Assembly: GCF_963678635.1 (NCBI RefSeq)
Contig: NC_087066.1
Span: 7,841,954 to 7,905,953 of the forward strand
Reading direction: 5' to 3'
Length of the DNA: 64,000 nucleotides
Source: Symsagittifera roscoffensis
Lineage: Eukaryota; Xenacoelomorpha; Acoela; Convolutidae
Notes under the pieces: generated by a model
What the model was told of the DNA's origin: nothing
What the model saw: the letters and a program-made list of their open reading frames with translations, nothing else
Databases searched by the model: none
Translations under genes and position numbers: made by a program
Shown: in pieces, positions 34,521-45,450 of the stretch
Layout of the letters: each line of letters begins with the position of its first letter
How positions within the stretch are numbered: position 1 is the stretch's first letter

Positions 34521-34767
34521 ATACTTGGAAAAATTCTGCAGAAGGCATAACTAAGGTGACTCAGCGGTTGCTAACTCATGAAAAATACATTGAAACTCTC
34601 GCTTCTGGAAACTTTGTTCGAGCCGCAAATACCCATATCATCTCCTAGAGGCATGTTCTTAACACTGTTCGAGCAAACAAAATCGCATTGTCAGCCTATC
34701 ATTATAAGCGATACATCCTCAGCGATGGTATCTCCACATTGCCATACGGTCACTATAGAACCATGAA
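34521..34767 (+). pseudogene. Family-B DNA polymerase relic, C-terminus
   Basis: After the candidate acceptor, the plus frame carries AEGITKVTQRLLTHEKY, a stop, then VRANKIALSAYHYKRYIL and DGISTLPYGHY. This is the characteristic C-terminus of Maverick/Polinton-like PolB proteins (NKxALSxxDDKRxILxDGxxTLAYGH). Confidence 0.7.
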
Positions 34768-35269
34768 GGCTTATATCCTTCCTATTAATACCGATAGCAA
34801 TCAGCATGATGATGATGACAATGATGATAGTGAAAGGAACGTGATGGAAACTTATAGCGCCAGTATACACGAAGATGAAGATGTAGATGCTTGGCTGAAT
34901 TTTTTCGAAGAAAAAGACGAAATAGTCGTCTGGGATCCGGAGAACTCGAACCAAGAAGAAATCTTTACACAAGATAAGAAGTACGAGTCAGAAGATAGCT
35001 TCCTTGTGATGAATACTCAACCGAGCCGATTGTTGAGAGACCTGTTAAATAGAGTAACCAGCTATGAAGCTCCAGATCCAGGTAGAACTCGTGTCACGGA
35101 AATTGATGAGAGCAATATCGAAAGCGATGATTTGGTTGATCCAAATGCAGTCACTTCTTCTTCGCCTTTGGATGATGAATGCTACTTCGACCGCGAAGCA
35201 ATTGAAGATTCAGCACCGCAGTCAAAGAGAAAACGCAGTCAAGTAAAAAAAAAAAACAAAAAATTCTAA
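34688..35269 (+). CDS. Polymerase C-terminus fused to an intact acidic tail
   Basis: A 193-codon uninterrupted frame. Residues 1-24 are the PolB C-terminal motif (SAYHYKRYILSDGISTLPYGHY). The rest is strongly acidic (HDDDDNDDSE, HEDEDVDAWL, EDDLV-type stretches) and closes with a lysine/arginine-rich nuclear-localisation-like end (KRKRSQVKKKNKKF). Such an acidic region is not a normal part of PolB; it could be a neighbouring ORF of the mobile element joined by read-through. The frame is intact although everything upstream is broken, so it may be under separate constraint or simply of low complexity. The ATG is not necessarily the real start. Confidence 0.4.
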   Translation: MSAYHYKRYILSDGISTLPYGHYRTMKAYILPINTDSNQHDDDDNDDSERNVMETYSASIHEDEDVDAWLNFFEEKDEIVVWDPENSNQEEIFTQDKKYESEDSFLVMNTQPSRLLRDLLNRVTSYEAPDPGRTRVTEIDESNIESDDLVDPNAVTSSSPLDDECYFDREAIEDSAPQSKRKRSQVKKKNKKF

Positions 35270-35734
35270 GGTTGTGTATTTGATTCAAGTTAAATACAAA
35301 ATTTAATGTTCTAAATCAGTGTACTAAATTGTACTCACTTTCCACGTTTGTTCACGGTTAGGTTATTGTGGGCTATTTTGAATCCACTTTTGATTTTGTG
35401 TTACTTTTTTTATCTGGACTGGTTTTGAGAATTTTTTTTATTGGAAATGACACCAACCTGTTTTTGGCGCCTTTAAACGGCACTTGTTTTAGGAGATTGT
35501 GTGTATAATTCAACCATTTCATTTTATATCTATTTTCACCAAAACCATAGAGTTTGTAAAAACATTGAAAGAACCAAATCGCAAAGACCTTCAACAGCAA
35601 AACGCCTTGCACAGTTTTAGTTCAATTAGAACACAACATAGCTTGCCGCGCTATTGGCGGCGAAAAGAAAGAATATATCACTCCAATGCAAAAAACGATT
35701 TTGTTATTAACCAACACAATTTTCCCATTAGGAT

Positions 35735-35936
35735 CATTAAGTATAAAAATCATACATAGGGATCATTAGGGATCAATAGTTTTACATAGGGATTATTAGC
35801 TATAAAAATTATACATAGGGATCATTAGGTATAATATTTAAATAGGGATCATTAGGTGTAATCTATACCCAATGATCCCTGTAGGGATCCCCCTGATCCC
35901 TGTAGGGATCACCAAACCTCCCCCCCCCCCCCCCCA
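35735..35936. repeat. Minisatellite TAGGGATCATTAGGTATAA
   Basis: Five or six imperfect units containing CATAGGGATCATTAGG followed by a short AT spacer. They then flip orientation into the palindrome-rich CCTGATCCCTGTAGGGATC segment and end in a C run (35917-35936). Confidence 0.8.
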
Positions 35937-37660
35937 CCGATCCCAGAGTGGCGCATATCTTTACTACTAGTTCTTAAGCAGGGCACAACAGCGGTTTGCC
36001 GTGATTAGCTGTAGAACTCTTCTATTGGTCCTTTACCTCGTGGATAAATGGTCTTAAAATAACACCGAGACGCTGAGATCCAGACAGGGCTGTTGGGAAA
36101 ATATGGGTTCTTACCAGCCTAATATAATTTTCTAACGATAGAACGTGATAGTATATCGTTGAACAATGGAGTTGAAAATTGGCCAATTACATGCTTTAAT
36201 CTAACCACAACAAATTCCTCTTCTATCAGGTGTTTAACTCCCGTCACATCCAAACTCGCTCAGGAACTGATCTCCGGGAAGTAGAAATCATTCAACAATG
36301 GATCTTTTCCAGGCCATTCGAGAAGAGGGCGATTTAATCCGAAAACTAAGGAGTGTTCGGCCGGAATCGAACCATACGAGTAGCACCAGCCAAAAGCCAA
36401 TGGATTTTGGGACGGTAGATACTGATCTTTGTTCTTGTTTATCGATTGATCTTATTTCAACATTCTTAACTTTACTGTCATAAACTAGTCCTACTTTTGC
36501 TTAGCTAGCCGTTTTATCCCTTTCAACTTAAATTTTTCAGTACTAGTCATAGTTTATTACCAACCTGTAATCTGCCTCTGCTTTTTTGATAAATTCTCAT
36601 ACGCGGAGGAGCTAAATGCGCAAAATTTCTCAACCAATCAATGCCTTTTATACAAAATTGATTAACTTTACTGCTTTTTTCTTAAAATTTATGAGTTGGG
36701 AACTCTTCCTGGCTGACAAAATTTCTAGCGCCGTGTGGTATTTCATGCACGTCGACTTCCCCCGAAGCTAAAAGTTGTTTAATGAGGATATTTTTCTAAT
36801 TTAGTCCCCCTGAATGTGATCGTGAATCATGATATAATTTGAAACACTTTTTTTACCAACCGTATTGAGTGAACTCAGTGAAGAAATTGATGTGACGCCA
36901 AACTGGTCTGAAGATGTCATTGAACTGTCTCTGCAAACCCACTTGCAAATCATTCAATCTATCCTCACTTATTGACTGTTCGCCTGGGAAGAAAGTCCCC
37001 CCTCTGAAGTCTCCCTCGTACGAATTCAGACAGTAGTATTGACTGAAGCATAAAATATGTTAATTATTTTTGTTCCACTTTCCCACCTCGTTAAGTACAA
37101 TTTAAATGGTTTGTAAAATGTTCATTCTGAAAACTATAAAATGTTCTGAAAGATTGCAATTTCAAAAATTTGTTCAATTCTGTTCACTTGTTCAAAATGA
37201 CTTGTTTTACTCCGATTGACAGAATTTTGGAAATGAAGCCCTGAAAAACTGAACCACCCCTGCTTAACCATTTAATTAGTATGAAATTTTCAATCGAACG
37301 AATTGCCTCATTTCATGTCTATTTGAATCCATAAATAACAGCACTAGTTTTTCTACAAAATTGATGCTTACATCTGGTGGGGGCGAAGAGCTTAGATTAA
37401 CTTAAAATTTTTGTTTGTAGTCAATACTTTATCCTGATAATTTAGTTTTCGAAAATGTCTAACTCAATTGATTAAAAAAATGTCGCGAAAAATTCTGCAA
37501 GTTTGAAAATCTCTTTGCGTCAATTTGAAGTGATCAGTCATCAAAACAAAACGGTTATTTCTATTATGACCTCGCTCGAAAAACTATTTAAATATTCGTG
37601 CATTCGCCTTGCTTACATTTTCAAATTTCACTTCTCAAAAAATAAGTTAGAGCTATCATA
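35937..37660. other. Unassigned stretch
   Basis: No supportable gene on either strand. A 61-codon frame at 36298 begins MDLFQAIREEGDLIRKL but I see no splice partner or family. Confidence 0.4.
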
Positions 37661-37679
37661 ATGCAATGAAAATTAGCAG

Positions 37680-37850
37680 AGTGATCTAATTAACTCTTCT
37701 GAACCTTTACGCCCAGCCCTACCTAATACAGGGCTTTTATGGAGGAGGGTGTTACCATCTATTTCGCCGAAGCCGTTCCCACTTTGAGGAGGCGGAAGAG
37801 AATGCGAACCCTCAGACGCGGCCGAAGTGGGATTCGAACCAACGAACTTG
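37680..37850 (-). repeat. tRNA-SINE-like sequence
   Basis: On the minus strand, GGTTCGAATCCCAC is a good RNA polymerase III B-box, followed by GC-rich sequence (CTTCGGCCGCGTCTGAGGG). No cloverleaf or A-box at the proper distance upstream can be found, so it is not a tRNA gene. Probably a 5'-truncated tRNA-derived SINE. Confidence 0.4.
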
Positions 37851-37944
37851 TTTGTTGATCTGTTGTTTTTTTTTCTTTGTTCCATACCCAAATTACGCAC
37901 CTAAATGAGGAGCAATAACTTCTCAAATGAGAGAGAAGACTCAC

Positions 37945-38062
37945 CTGTTTTCGCGACACCTCACCCCGAAGTAAGTTCTGTCGTTCGGAATTGTGAATTG
38001 CAAAGAAGTCCACGTATCAGGGCTGCGCTCCGGCTCGTATTTGCTATCCACAAGGCACTCCC
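37945..38062 (-). CDS. Candidate internal exon of an unrecognised gene
   Basis: On the minus strand a strong acceptor (CGTTTTTTTGTCTGCAG) precedes 118 bp that are open in one frame and end at AACAG/GTGAGT. The peptide begins GECLVDSKYEPER and includes DTWTSLQFTIPNDRTYF, of secreted or beta-sandwich appearance. A second acceptor (CCTCATTTAG) lies only 44 bp on and would continue the frame as RCVIWVWNKE, giving a very short intron. No family recognised. No partner exons located upstream. Confidence 0.35.
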
Positions 38063-38069
38063 CTGCAGA

Positions 38070-38915
38070 CAAAAAAACGGAGTTGAGTCAATTTCACTAC
38101 AAAAAATACTGATTCAAAAGTTACCGTTTTAGAGAAACTAATTCAGAGAACAAGAAGCTCGTATTTAATTATGAAGATGTTATGATTGACAGGAAAAATA
38201 TATTCTTTCTTTTTCTCACTTTTTTTCTTTCTTACATGAAGCAGTCTTGTTTTCCAAGCTTGTTGGTGGGTTATTGGGCTTATTGGGTTATATATTTTGG
38301 GTTATCCATAATAAATGGATTGAGAAAATCCATTTTATTTCCATTATCGATAATAAATGGATTGAGAAAATTGAACCGCGAAAAGTTATTTTAAACATTC
38401 TGCCGAGAACTTCCACAAAAAAACTTGACGATCCAATAAAACGGTTTTGACATTTTTTTCCATATACCGGAAAGCAACTTGGTCGGCTTAAAAAGGTCAT
38501 AAATTTTGATTTTTCATTTCAAAAATCTGCCCCCCCCCACCTTCCTCAAGCTCCGATTTGCTCCTTGCTGAAAAGATTTCCTTTTGCAGAAGGATTTAAA
38601 AGTGATTCGCACTCCGAATGTGTAAGTACTTACAGACACTGAACGCTACCAGAATATTTAGTAAATTAGAGTACATATTTCAATATTAGGGTAAAACTAA
38701 GACCTTGACCAGCAAATTTTAGATGAATTTATTGTTTAAGAATCCCAAACAACTGAAATGCTATTGCACTCTGTTCTGAATGAAATAGCTGAATAAATTC
38801 AATAGTGACATGAAATAAAACTGTTTATGAACAAATATGTCATGAGTAAAACACGAGGTCAGAGTTCGGTCAAATTGTCGGATTGGACTCAATTGGAGGT
38901 TGAATCTTTTGATCT
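38070..38915. other. Unassigned stretch
   Basis: Contains two direct copies of a ~35-bp segment (ATAATAAATGGATTGAGAAAAT, about 38308 and 38350) and a short C run near 38530. No gene seen. Confidence 0.4.
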
Positions 38916-38917
38916 TT

Positions 38918-39260
38918 TATACCGACTTTCGATGAAAGTGATGGATCATTTGTGCACGGGTGTTTTTTTCTTCATACAAATTTTGAAACTTAAACTACCA
39001 TTATCAAATTTCGAATTTGAAACAAAAAAAACTTCGAACTTCGAACTTTTTTAACGGAACTTTGTGAATACTTGAATCATTTTGATATTTGAGCTCAAAA
39101 CTAAAAAGAAAAATCATCTGCAAAAGTCTTAAGTAAAGTTGTGGAGATTGGAAAATGGTCAATTTTGCATAAATAGTTGGCTTGAAAATTACAGTTTTCT
39201 GAGGGGATGCAAAATTCTTCACTTCTGTTTGGCATTCCATTGTGACAAATATATTCACCA
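38918..39260 (+). mobile_element. Family A short repeat, old decayed copy
   Basis: CCGACTTTCGATGAAAGTGATGG, then TTTGTGCACGGGTG and TTCTTCATACAAATTT, align with the family A 5' end, followed by a diverged GAGCTCAAAACTAAAAAG core. Its 3' hairpin is not recognisable. The frames over 38827-39261 are inside it. Confidence 0.55.
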
Positions 39261-40860
39261 TACTAAAGCAAGATAATTTTCAGATGTTATGATTAAAATT
39301 TGATTAAGTAACTTTTTTGAGTGTTGCTTCTTTATTTTTCGTGTTTGATCAGCAGTTCAATAAAGAAAAAAATTGCAGTTTTCAAATTCAAAACAGCAGT
39401 TTTTTCGAAGATGAAAACCCACAAGTTATTCGCCAAAAATCAAAGATAAATGGCAATTTTATGAAAAAATTTTCTTTAAAACACTTAAATATTGTCGTGT
39501 GACTGGCTGGAAAGCATAACAAGAAACCAGATAAAATCATGTGAAAAATTGAGAATTTGATCTGATTCAGTTTTTTTTTATAAACTTGAGCCTCGGTTGC
39601 GCTTTATGCTCAAATGAAATTTTAAACATTACGATTATAAGATTCACAGTATTTTGAATTTTTTTTGCATCAAATAAACTTTCCTACCTTATTGTTCATT
39701 TGCTTTTTGCGGAAATTGTATGATTATTAAGTAATTCGACTTTTTCAGTACTTGTTTTTTTTGTATTTTTTCACTTGATACAAAATTCAAACACATCTTT
39801 TGAGAAAACAAGTTTTGAGCTTAGGCAAAAACAGTGAACATTTGAGTTAACAACTTTTGGCAATACTCATGGAGTAATTTCAGATAAGGTACACCGTCTG
39901 CTCGTCACGCTATTTTATTTTCGGCCGGATAGAATCGTGCAACTTCTTAGTCTAATACCAATCTTAATCATACTCTTATATCTCGTAGTCTCAATAGATG
40001 TAGTGTATACTGGTTTATGCGAGTCGGTCTCTCTGGAGAAGGCAACTACTTTCTAGGTTTAATTCAAATGGTTCTGGTGCAGAAACTACAAGTAGATTCA
40101 GCACTTACAAATAAGTGGGTTGTTAGTTGATGGAATATGATTGGTTAGTATTCAATATTTTATAGAGATAAATTATCATAATAATAACCCATAATATAAT
40201 TCAGTTTAGATCTGGTTCCACCCATCCGGCGTTTAGAGAGTTTTAGTTTTTCAATGATTTTTCATAATGGAGGATGGATGCTGCTGCTTTTTTTTTAGAA
40301 GTTGCGAGCATATTCTTTTTTCTGATTAGGAAGAAGGATTGTTATCCGTTGCTCCAGGAAGCTGGAATCGTCGATATGAACGTGTTCTTAAGCGGTTGCT
40401 GTTAATCACGATTGTTTTTGGGAGACTGTATCTTGATTTCTGATCGGTTGTAATTATCCAGCCTTGTTTGGGTGTATCATGAAGTTTGACTTTCGTGTGG
40501 AGTGCCTAGTGACTTGGATCTGTACGTATACTTAACATCGAGATGGCCATTGATTTGTTTCAATGGGTTTCCTTTGCTGCGGTGCCAAGTCGTACTTTAA
40601 ATCCTTTGAGTGTATTGACTGTAGGCAGCAAATCGGGCGTATTTGCCATTCCGTACTTGGAGTGTGAATGGGTTGTCAACTTCCTTGCTGCTCGTCTTTG
40701 GGCTCTATGAAATCTATATACTGCATTCTATTAATCACATATACAAATCTTTGTTAATTTTGTTTTTAGTTATGATTTTGTATTAATAGTTATCACAAAA
40801 GCGTTTTAGTTTTAGTTCGGTTATTTTTAAGAGTTGCTCACCCTGGAGCCACTCTTATCA
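39261..40860. other. Unassigned stretch
   Basis: No supportable gene on the plus strand. From about 40200 the plus strand becomes T/G-rich, and the minus strand shows discontinuous open pieces with plausible composition but many stops. I could not assign them to a family. Confidence 0.35.
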
Positions 40861-41743
40861 CAAATTGACGGAGTCTGTAGTGCATGGTGTAGGCATGTAC
40901 TTCGAGCGACGTAGTTTCGGTGGGTTAGGCCAGAATTTGTTTATAATTTCATGCTCTCTTTTTTGTAGGGCCCTTTTTGTGTTCAACCTTTTGTGTCTTT
41001 TTTATAACTGGTTTTTTTCTTTTTTGTTTTGGTTGTGTCCTTTTCTCAAAAATCAAATCGTTTGTCATGGGTTTGTCTTTCGACTTTTTTGTAATTTTTC
41101 TTTGTTTGTGTTTAGACTTGAAAGCAGTCTTCAAAAGAATAAATTATCCAGTTCTAAGCTGGTTTTAATCCGGTTTGGGTACCGTGGGTTTTCTTTTCTT
41201 AGTCATGTTCTTAGGTTGTGGTTTGTGGTGTTTAGTAAGCTGCGTTGGTTAGTTTGGATTACTATATAACTCTTTCCAAACCGGGTTAAGGAAAAGTTTG
41301 AAACGTGTTAAAATTTGTTAGAGTTGTTATCAGTGAAATTTAAAACTTGAATTTATTGGTTTAAACAATTTTTTTGGGCAAACTGTGTGATTGCGGATAA
41401 GATTGTGGGCGAGAAAATTATTTCAAATTTGTAAAAAAAAATTCTTTGGAAAAAGTTAGTACTGCTTTGAAATTATTAGCAATTTTTATGAATTCTTTTT
41501 TTTTTGAAAATTTTAAATTTACGGCTTTGGGGAGTTAATATTATCAATTTATTTGCTTTTTAAAATTTTTTTACTATTTATAAAGAAAACATTTATAAAG
41601 AAAAGGAAAACATTTATAAAGAATGGTGAGTTTTTGTTTGAATTCGTTAGTATAAATTATATAATTCATATTTACTTAATCATCCGTGAAGAATCCATGA
41701 GGAAAAACGTCGTGGACGATATCTGATGATGTTATTAGTTTAG

Positions 41744-42463
41744 CTAATAAGCGAGTGATGTACTTAGTTTGGAAAAGTGCTGTAGGAATTCATGTGGGAC
41801 TATTAGTGGGCGGGACTCGTCTACGTTAAAGGTCTTGTTCAAGTGGCAAAATTCATGCATCTGGTTGATGGGTTCATAATTTCGAAGGATGCCTTGGAGG
41901 TTAGTTTCTTTAATACAATAAGTGAAGTTAAGAAAGAAAGGTGGCGTATATTTAGAGCTAATTTGTTGATTTATATGATGAGGTTGTCGTGATAGTGTGG
42001 TAAGAGTGTAATGATGTTGGATGAATTTATAATAAGTATAAGTGTGTGTTTGTTTAGTTCGTAACATGACGTCGTGTGAACAGTGCAAATCACGTTCTTT
42101 GGGTGTGAGGAAATGAAAGGTTAGTGAAAAGTTGTTAAATTTGTTAAAGTAAGAGTCATAAGCTTGGATGTTACAGAGTGCTGCTGAAATAACGTGGTCG
42201 TACTTTTTATCTAGGCTATTGAGGGTGAAAACGTATGATGTTTCAATGAAACATTTTTCTGTTATTTGTGGGTTAGCAAATTTATCATCATCTAGGAAGA
42301 TGTCTTCGCTTGGTCTTACGATGTGATGATCGTGGTGATCGATTGAAAACTTGTTAGCTTTAGGTGCGATGAATCTGGTATGTGCTTGTGACTGCAATCT
42401 GATTTTATCAAAAAATCTATCAAAAAAACTAAGCTGGGTTTTATATTTAATTGACATCTGCAT
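41744..42463 (-). CDS. Unrecognised 239-codon ORF
   Basis: The longest minus-strand frame outside the retroelements. It is uninterrupted for 720 bp, which is unlikely by chance at this base composition. The product is rich in His, Asn, Thr and Phe, begins MQMSIKYKTQLSFFDRFFDK, has HHDHH and HYTLTTLSRQPHHINQQ segments, and ends near VPHEFLQHFSKL. No signal peptide, membrane segment or known motif is evident. It lies within a zone (about 40.2-43.3 kb) where the plus strand is T- and G-rich, so long minus frames with Lys/Thr/Asn/His are favoured. It could be a gene of an unrecognised mobile element. Low confidence that it is expressed. Confidence 0.35.
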   Translation of the reverse strand: MQMSIKYKTQLSFFDRFFDKIRLQSQAHTRFIAPKANKFSIDHHDHHIVRPSEDIFLDDDKFANPQITEKCFIETSYVFTLNSLDKKYDHVISAALCNIQAYDSYFNKFNNFSLTFHFLTPKERDLHCSHDVMLRTKQTHTYTYYKFIQHHYTLTTLSRQPHHINQQISSKYTPPFFLNFTYCIKETNLQGILRNYEPINQMHEFCHLNKTFNVDESRPLIVPHEFLQHFSKLSTSLAY

Positions 42464-42627
42464 CTGCTGCTCTTTTTTGTTTCTTATTTTTCTAATTGAT
42501 ATGTCAATAACATCATCAAATTTTCTTTATTATTTGTATTTCTTGAATGTATTTAGTGTGTCTGCTTTGCCTAAAAGTGTTTTATTTCGTACTGCTAACT
42601 TTTCAATGGCCTTGTTCTGTTATCATT

Positions 42628-42963
42628 CTATTTTGTTGCTTGAAACCCTTTGATGTTACAGTTATTTGATTTTCTAAAATTCCTTTGAGTATAATCAGTT
42701 TTTTGAAAGCATAAAATGGCGGCAGAATCTAGGGTGGTTCGAAATAAGGCTGTTCTTCTGTGTATCGTTATTGTTTGATCTAATGGTGTTGTTCTTCTAT
42801 ATATCAAATTTGATGTAAGAGGTTCCAATAAAGACTTCATGGTTTTAAATGAAATGATTGATTTTCCTCCTGTTAAATTAGTTTTCATATGATTTGCGTT
42901 TGATTTGTATTTATTACAACTCTTTTGTAACAAGATTGGAACGATGTGTTTTGGATGTTTCAA
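42628..42963 (-). CDS. Unrecognised 111-codon ORF upstream of the 239-codon ORF
   Basis: Minus-strand frame ending about 165 bp before the 239-codon ORF. It starts MKHPKHIVPILLQKSCNKY and has a basic, Thr/Arg-rich middle (RRTTPLDQTITIHRRTALFR). It may be a fragment of the same decayed unit. No family resemblance seen. Confidence 0.25.
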   Translation of the reverse strand: MKHPKHIVPILLQKSCNKYKSNANHMKTNLTGGKSIISFKTMKSLLEPLTSNLIYRRTTPLDQTITIHRRTALFRTTLDSAAILCFQKTDYTQRNFRKSNNCNIKGFQATK

Positions 42964-43294
42964 GCTTCATGATAGAGATTGATCATTTTCATTGTTTCTG
43001 GATGACATTGGAAATTTTGGCGATGAGTTAGTTAATATTTTTTGGTTTTGTTTATTTATATTTGTTGGTATCATGAAACATCCCAATTTGGCAGGGGAGA
43101 TGAATTTCTTGTAAAGCAAGCCTATTCATACTTTTTGAATCTTTCTTTGAAGTTAATTTTTGTTAATAAGGATGCTATGTCATTGCCAGAGAAGTTGAGA
43201 GCTAGCTGGTTTCTTTTGTTTTGAAACTTTGTTATCTTGACGGTTTTGCTGATTTTCGTTATCTGTGATGTAAAAATTTGTTTTGTTGATTTTT

Positions 43295-43839
43295 GTTCCG
43301 ACTTTCGATACGAAAGTAACGGAATATTTGTGCTCGGGTGGGTTTTTTTTTCTTCAGACAAATTTCGACTTTTTAACTAGCCATTTTTGACCACTTTTGA
43401 ATTTTTTATACCATTCAAAAGGTATTGTTGTCCTGAGCTTAAATTTAAAAAGATATTTCACCTGTGATCATTTTTCGTAAAGTTATGAGGGTTTAAAGAT
43501 TGCCATTTTGGCCATTTTGACCAATTTGGGACAATTAACGCGCAATATAATTCGCGCTATTAACGCGTAAGCGAGATTTAATCCGTCTTTTAAATCGTTC
43601 CAAATTGGTTGAACGAAGCTTATTTGCCATAATTGATTTGTTACAAGGAACGAAATCTATCTTTTTGTACTTTAATTGGCGTGTGGGGGATGATTTTCAT
43701 AAAAAATTCAAATTTTAGAAAAAAAACTTTGCATTTTATTTTATTTCATTAAATTTTTTTTATGTATTACTGCTGCTCAATAAACTTTAAAAGGCAGTCG
43801 GAACATTCAGGGCTTCGCTCTGATACGAGCAGTCTTGTT
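43295..43839 (+). mobile_element. Family A short repeat, full-length, first of a head-to-tail pair
   Basis: Runs from GTTCCGACTTTCGATACG to GAGCAGTCTTGTT. The two terminal hairpins are present (the 3' one as GGGCTTCGCTC). Its last base abuts the first base of the next copy with no spacer. Confidence 0.85.
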
Positions 43840-44387
43840 GTTCCGACTTTCTATACGAAAGTAACGGAATATTTGTGCTCGGGTGGGTTTTTTTTTTCTT
43901 CAGACAAATTTCGACTTTTTAACTAGCCATTTTTGACGGAATTTTTTTATATCATTCAAAAAGTATTGTTGTCCTGAGCTTAAATTTTAAAAGATATTTC
44001 ACCTGTGATCATTTTTCGTAAAGTTATGATGGTTTAAAGATTGCCGTTTTGGCCATTTTGACCAATTTGGGACAATTAACGCGCGATATAATTCGCGCCA
44101 TTAACGCGTAAGCGGAGATTTAATCCGTCTTAGAAATCGTTCCGAATTGGTTGAAAGAAGCCTATTTGCCATAATTGATTTGTTACAAGGAGCGAAATCT
44201 ATTGTTTTGTACTTTATATGGCGTGTGGGGGGATAATTTTCATAGAAAAGTTTTCAAATTTTAGAAAAAGTTTTTCATTTATTTTATTTCATTTAATTTT
44301 TTATGTTGTTTATGTTATTACTGCTCCATAAACGGTAGAAGGCAGTCGGAACTTTCAGGGCTTCGCCCTGATACGAGCAGTCTTGTT
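43840..44387 (+). mobile_element. Family A short repeat, full-length, second of a head-to-tail pair
   Basis: Starts GTTCCGACTTTCTATACG directly after the preceding copy and ends GAGCAGTCTTGTT, with a perfect CAGGGCTTCGCCCTG hairpin. The pair differs by scattered substitutions and a ~12-bp internal difference near AATTTTTTTATATCATTC. Exact head-to-tail joining is what rolling-circle replication can produce. Confidence 0.85.
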
Positions 44388-44674
44388 CAGTTTTATTTTC
44401 TTTACATTAAAGTTGTTATTATTTGAAAGTTTCTCGGATGATCTAACTTTTGAACTTTGCGATAAAAATTCAAATTTGTGACAGTGAAACAAGAATCCTC
44501 AGAGAATTAATCAATACTAATCTTCGGTTTTACTTTGGTTATTTTCTAATACGAAAATTATTACTTTTTAATTTCTTTTTTTTGGGTTAAAAATTGGGGA
44601 AAAAAATTGATTATGATTAGGGTAGATAGTTATAGCAAGTTGTCAACAATAGTTTAAAGATTTAGCGTTCGATG

Positions 44675-45102
44675 CAGGTTCGGATTTAGGGGGCGGGAGG
44701 GGGGAGCGGATGCCCCCCCCCCCCAGGGATTCGACCCCTTGCCGACCCGAAGGGTCCCCCTTTGATACTTTTTCAGAAATTCATTTTTGGCCGACCGACC
44801 CTAAAATTTTTCTAAAGGCGCCTTTGGCGCCAATATATACTTATTTCGAGGGGGAGCGCGCGCCAAAAAAAAACGCAATTTTTTTGTCAAAGTTTTTCAA
44901 AAAAAAGCCCAAAACGGCTTTTTTGACTGTTTTTTCGAAAATTTGCCTGCGGCGCAGAAAATTTAGCCAAAATAGGGGCAAAACACTGCTTTGGAAGAGC
45001 TCGGTAAATCAGTTTGGTCTATCTAAAAAAAAGGTTGTCAAAATTTTCGAATTTTTTTTTTAAATCCGCCCCCCCCTCGAGAAAATCCTAGATCCGCCCC
45101 TG
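44675..45102. mobile_element. hAT-type MITE with perfect 8-bp target duplication
   Basis: A 428-bp element with imperfect inverted ends (left CAGGTTCGGATTTAGGGGG, right reversed CAGGGGCGGATCTAGGATTT) flanked by the exact 8-bp duplication GTTCGATG (44667-44674 and 45103-45110). The CAGGGGCGGATC end and the 8-bp duplication are typical of hAT non-autonomous elements. The interior is homopolymer-rich; the 117-codon frame across it is not a gene. Confidence 0.9.
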
Positions 45103-45110
45103 GTTCGATG

Positions 45111-45450
45111 AACTGTTGACATTTCATCTATCGTCTCTTTTTCTCCAACGATTATCTTTTCCTACAAGGATATATTGAATAATGAATTTTTGCTGTAAAT
45201 CTGCTGGTGTGAATTAATCAAATTTTTGATTGAGTTTTTTTTGTTGAACTTATTGTTTCGGTAAAAAACTTTTTTTTTGCCTGAAAAATTCATTAAGATG
45301 CTTAAGTGCGTTGGTTTGTTTTGGCTTATCAGTTAACATGCTTTTTGCATGCTTCATTATTCTCCATGCACATGATCTATACGCTAATTTTCAAAACGTT
45401 TTGCAAAACCCATGCCTATAAAACGGCATGCTTTTTCAATGTCCACGACG
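45111..45450. other. Unassigned stretch
   Basis: No gene supported; frames here are short and without motif. Confidence 0.4.

Noticed and set aside
37800-37850. tRNA gene at the GGTTCGAATCCC box
   Set aside because: No D-arm or anticodon arm can be found upstream at the right spacing.
40865-41269. 134-codon plus ORF rich in Phe, Leu and Cys (membrane-like)
   Set aside because: Composition is what T/G-rich DNA encodes by default; no motif or gene context.
44710-45063. 117-codon plus ORF
   Set aside because: Lies wholly inside the hAT MITE and reflects its homopolymer-rich sequence.
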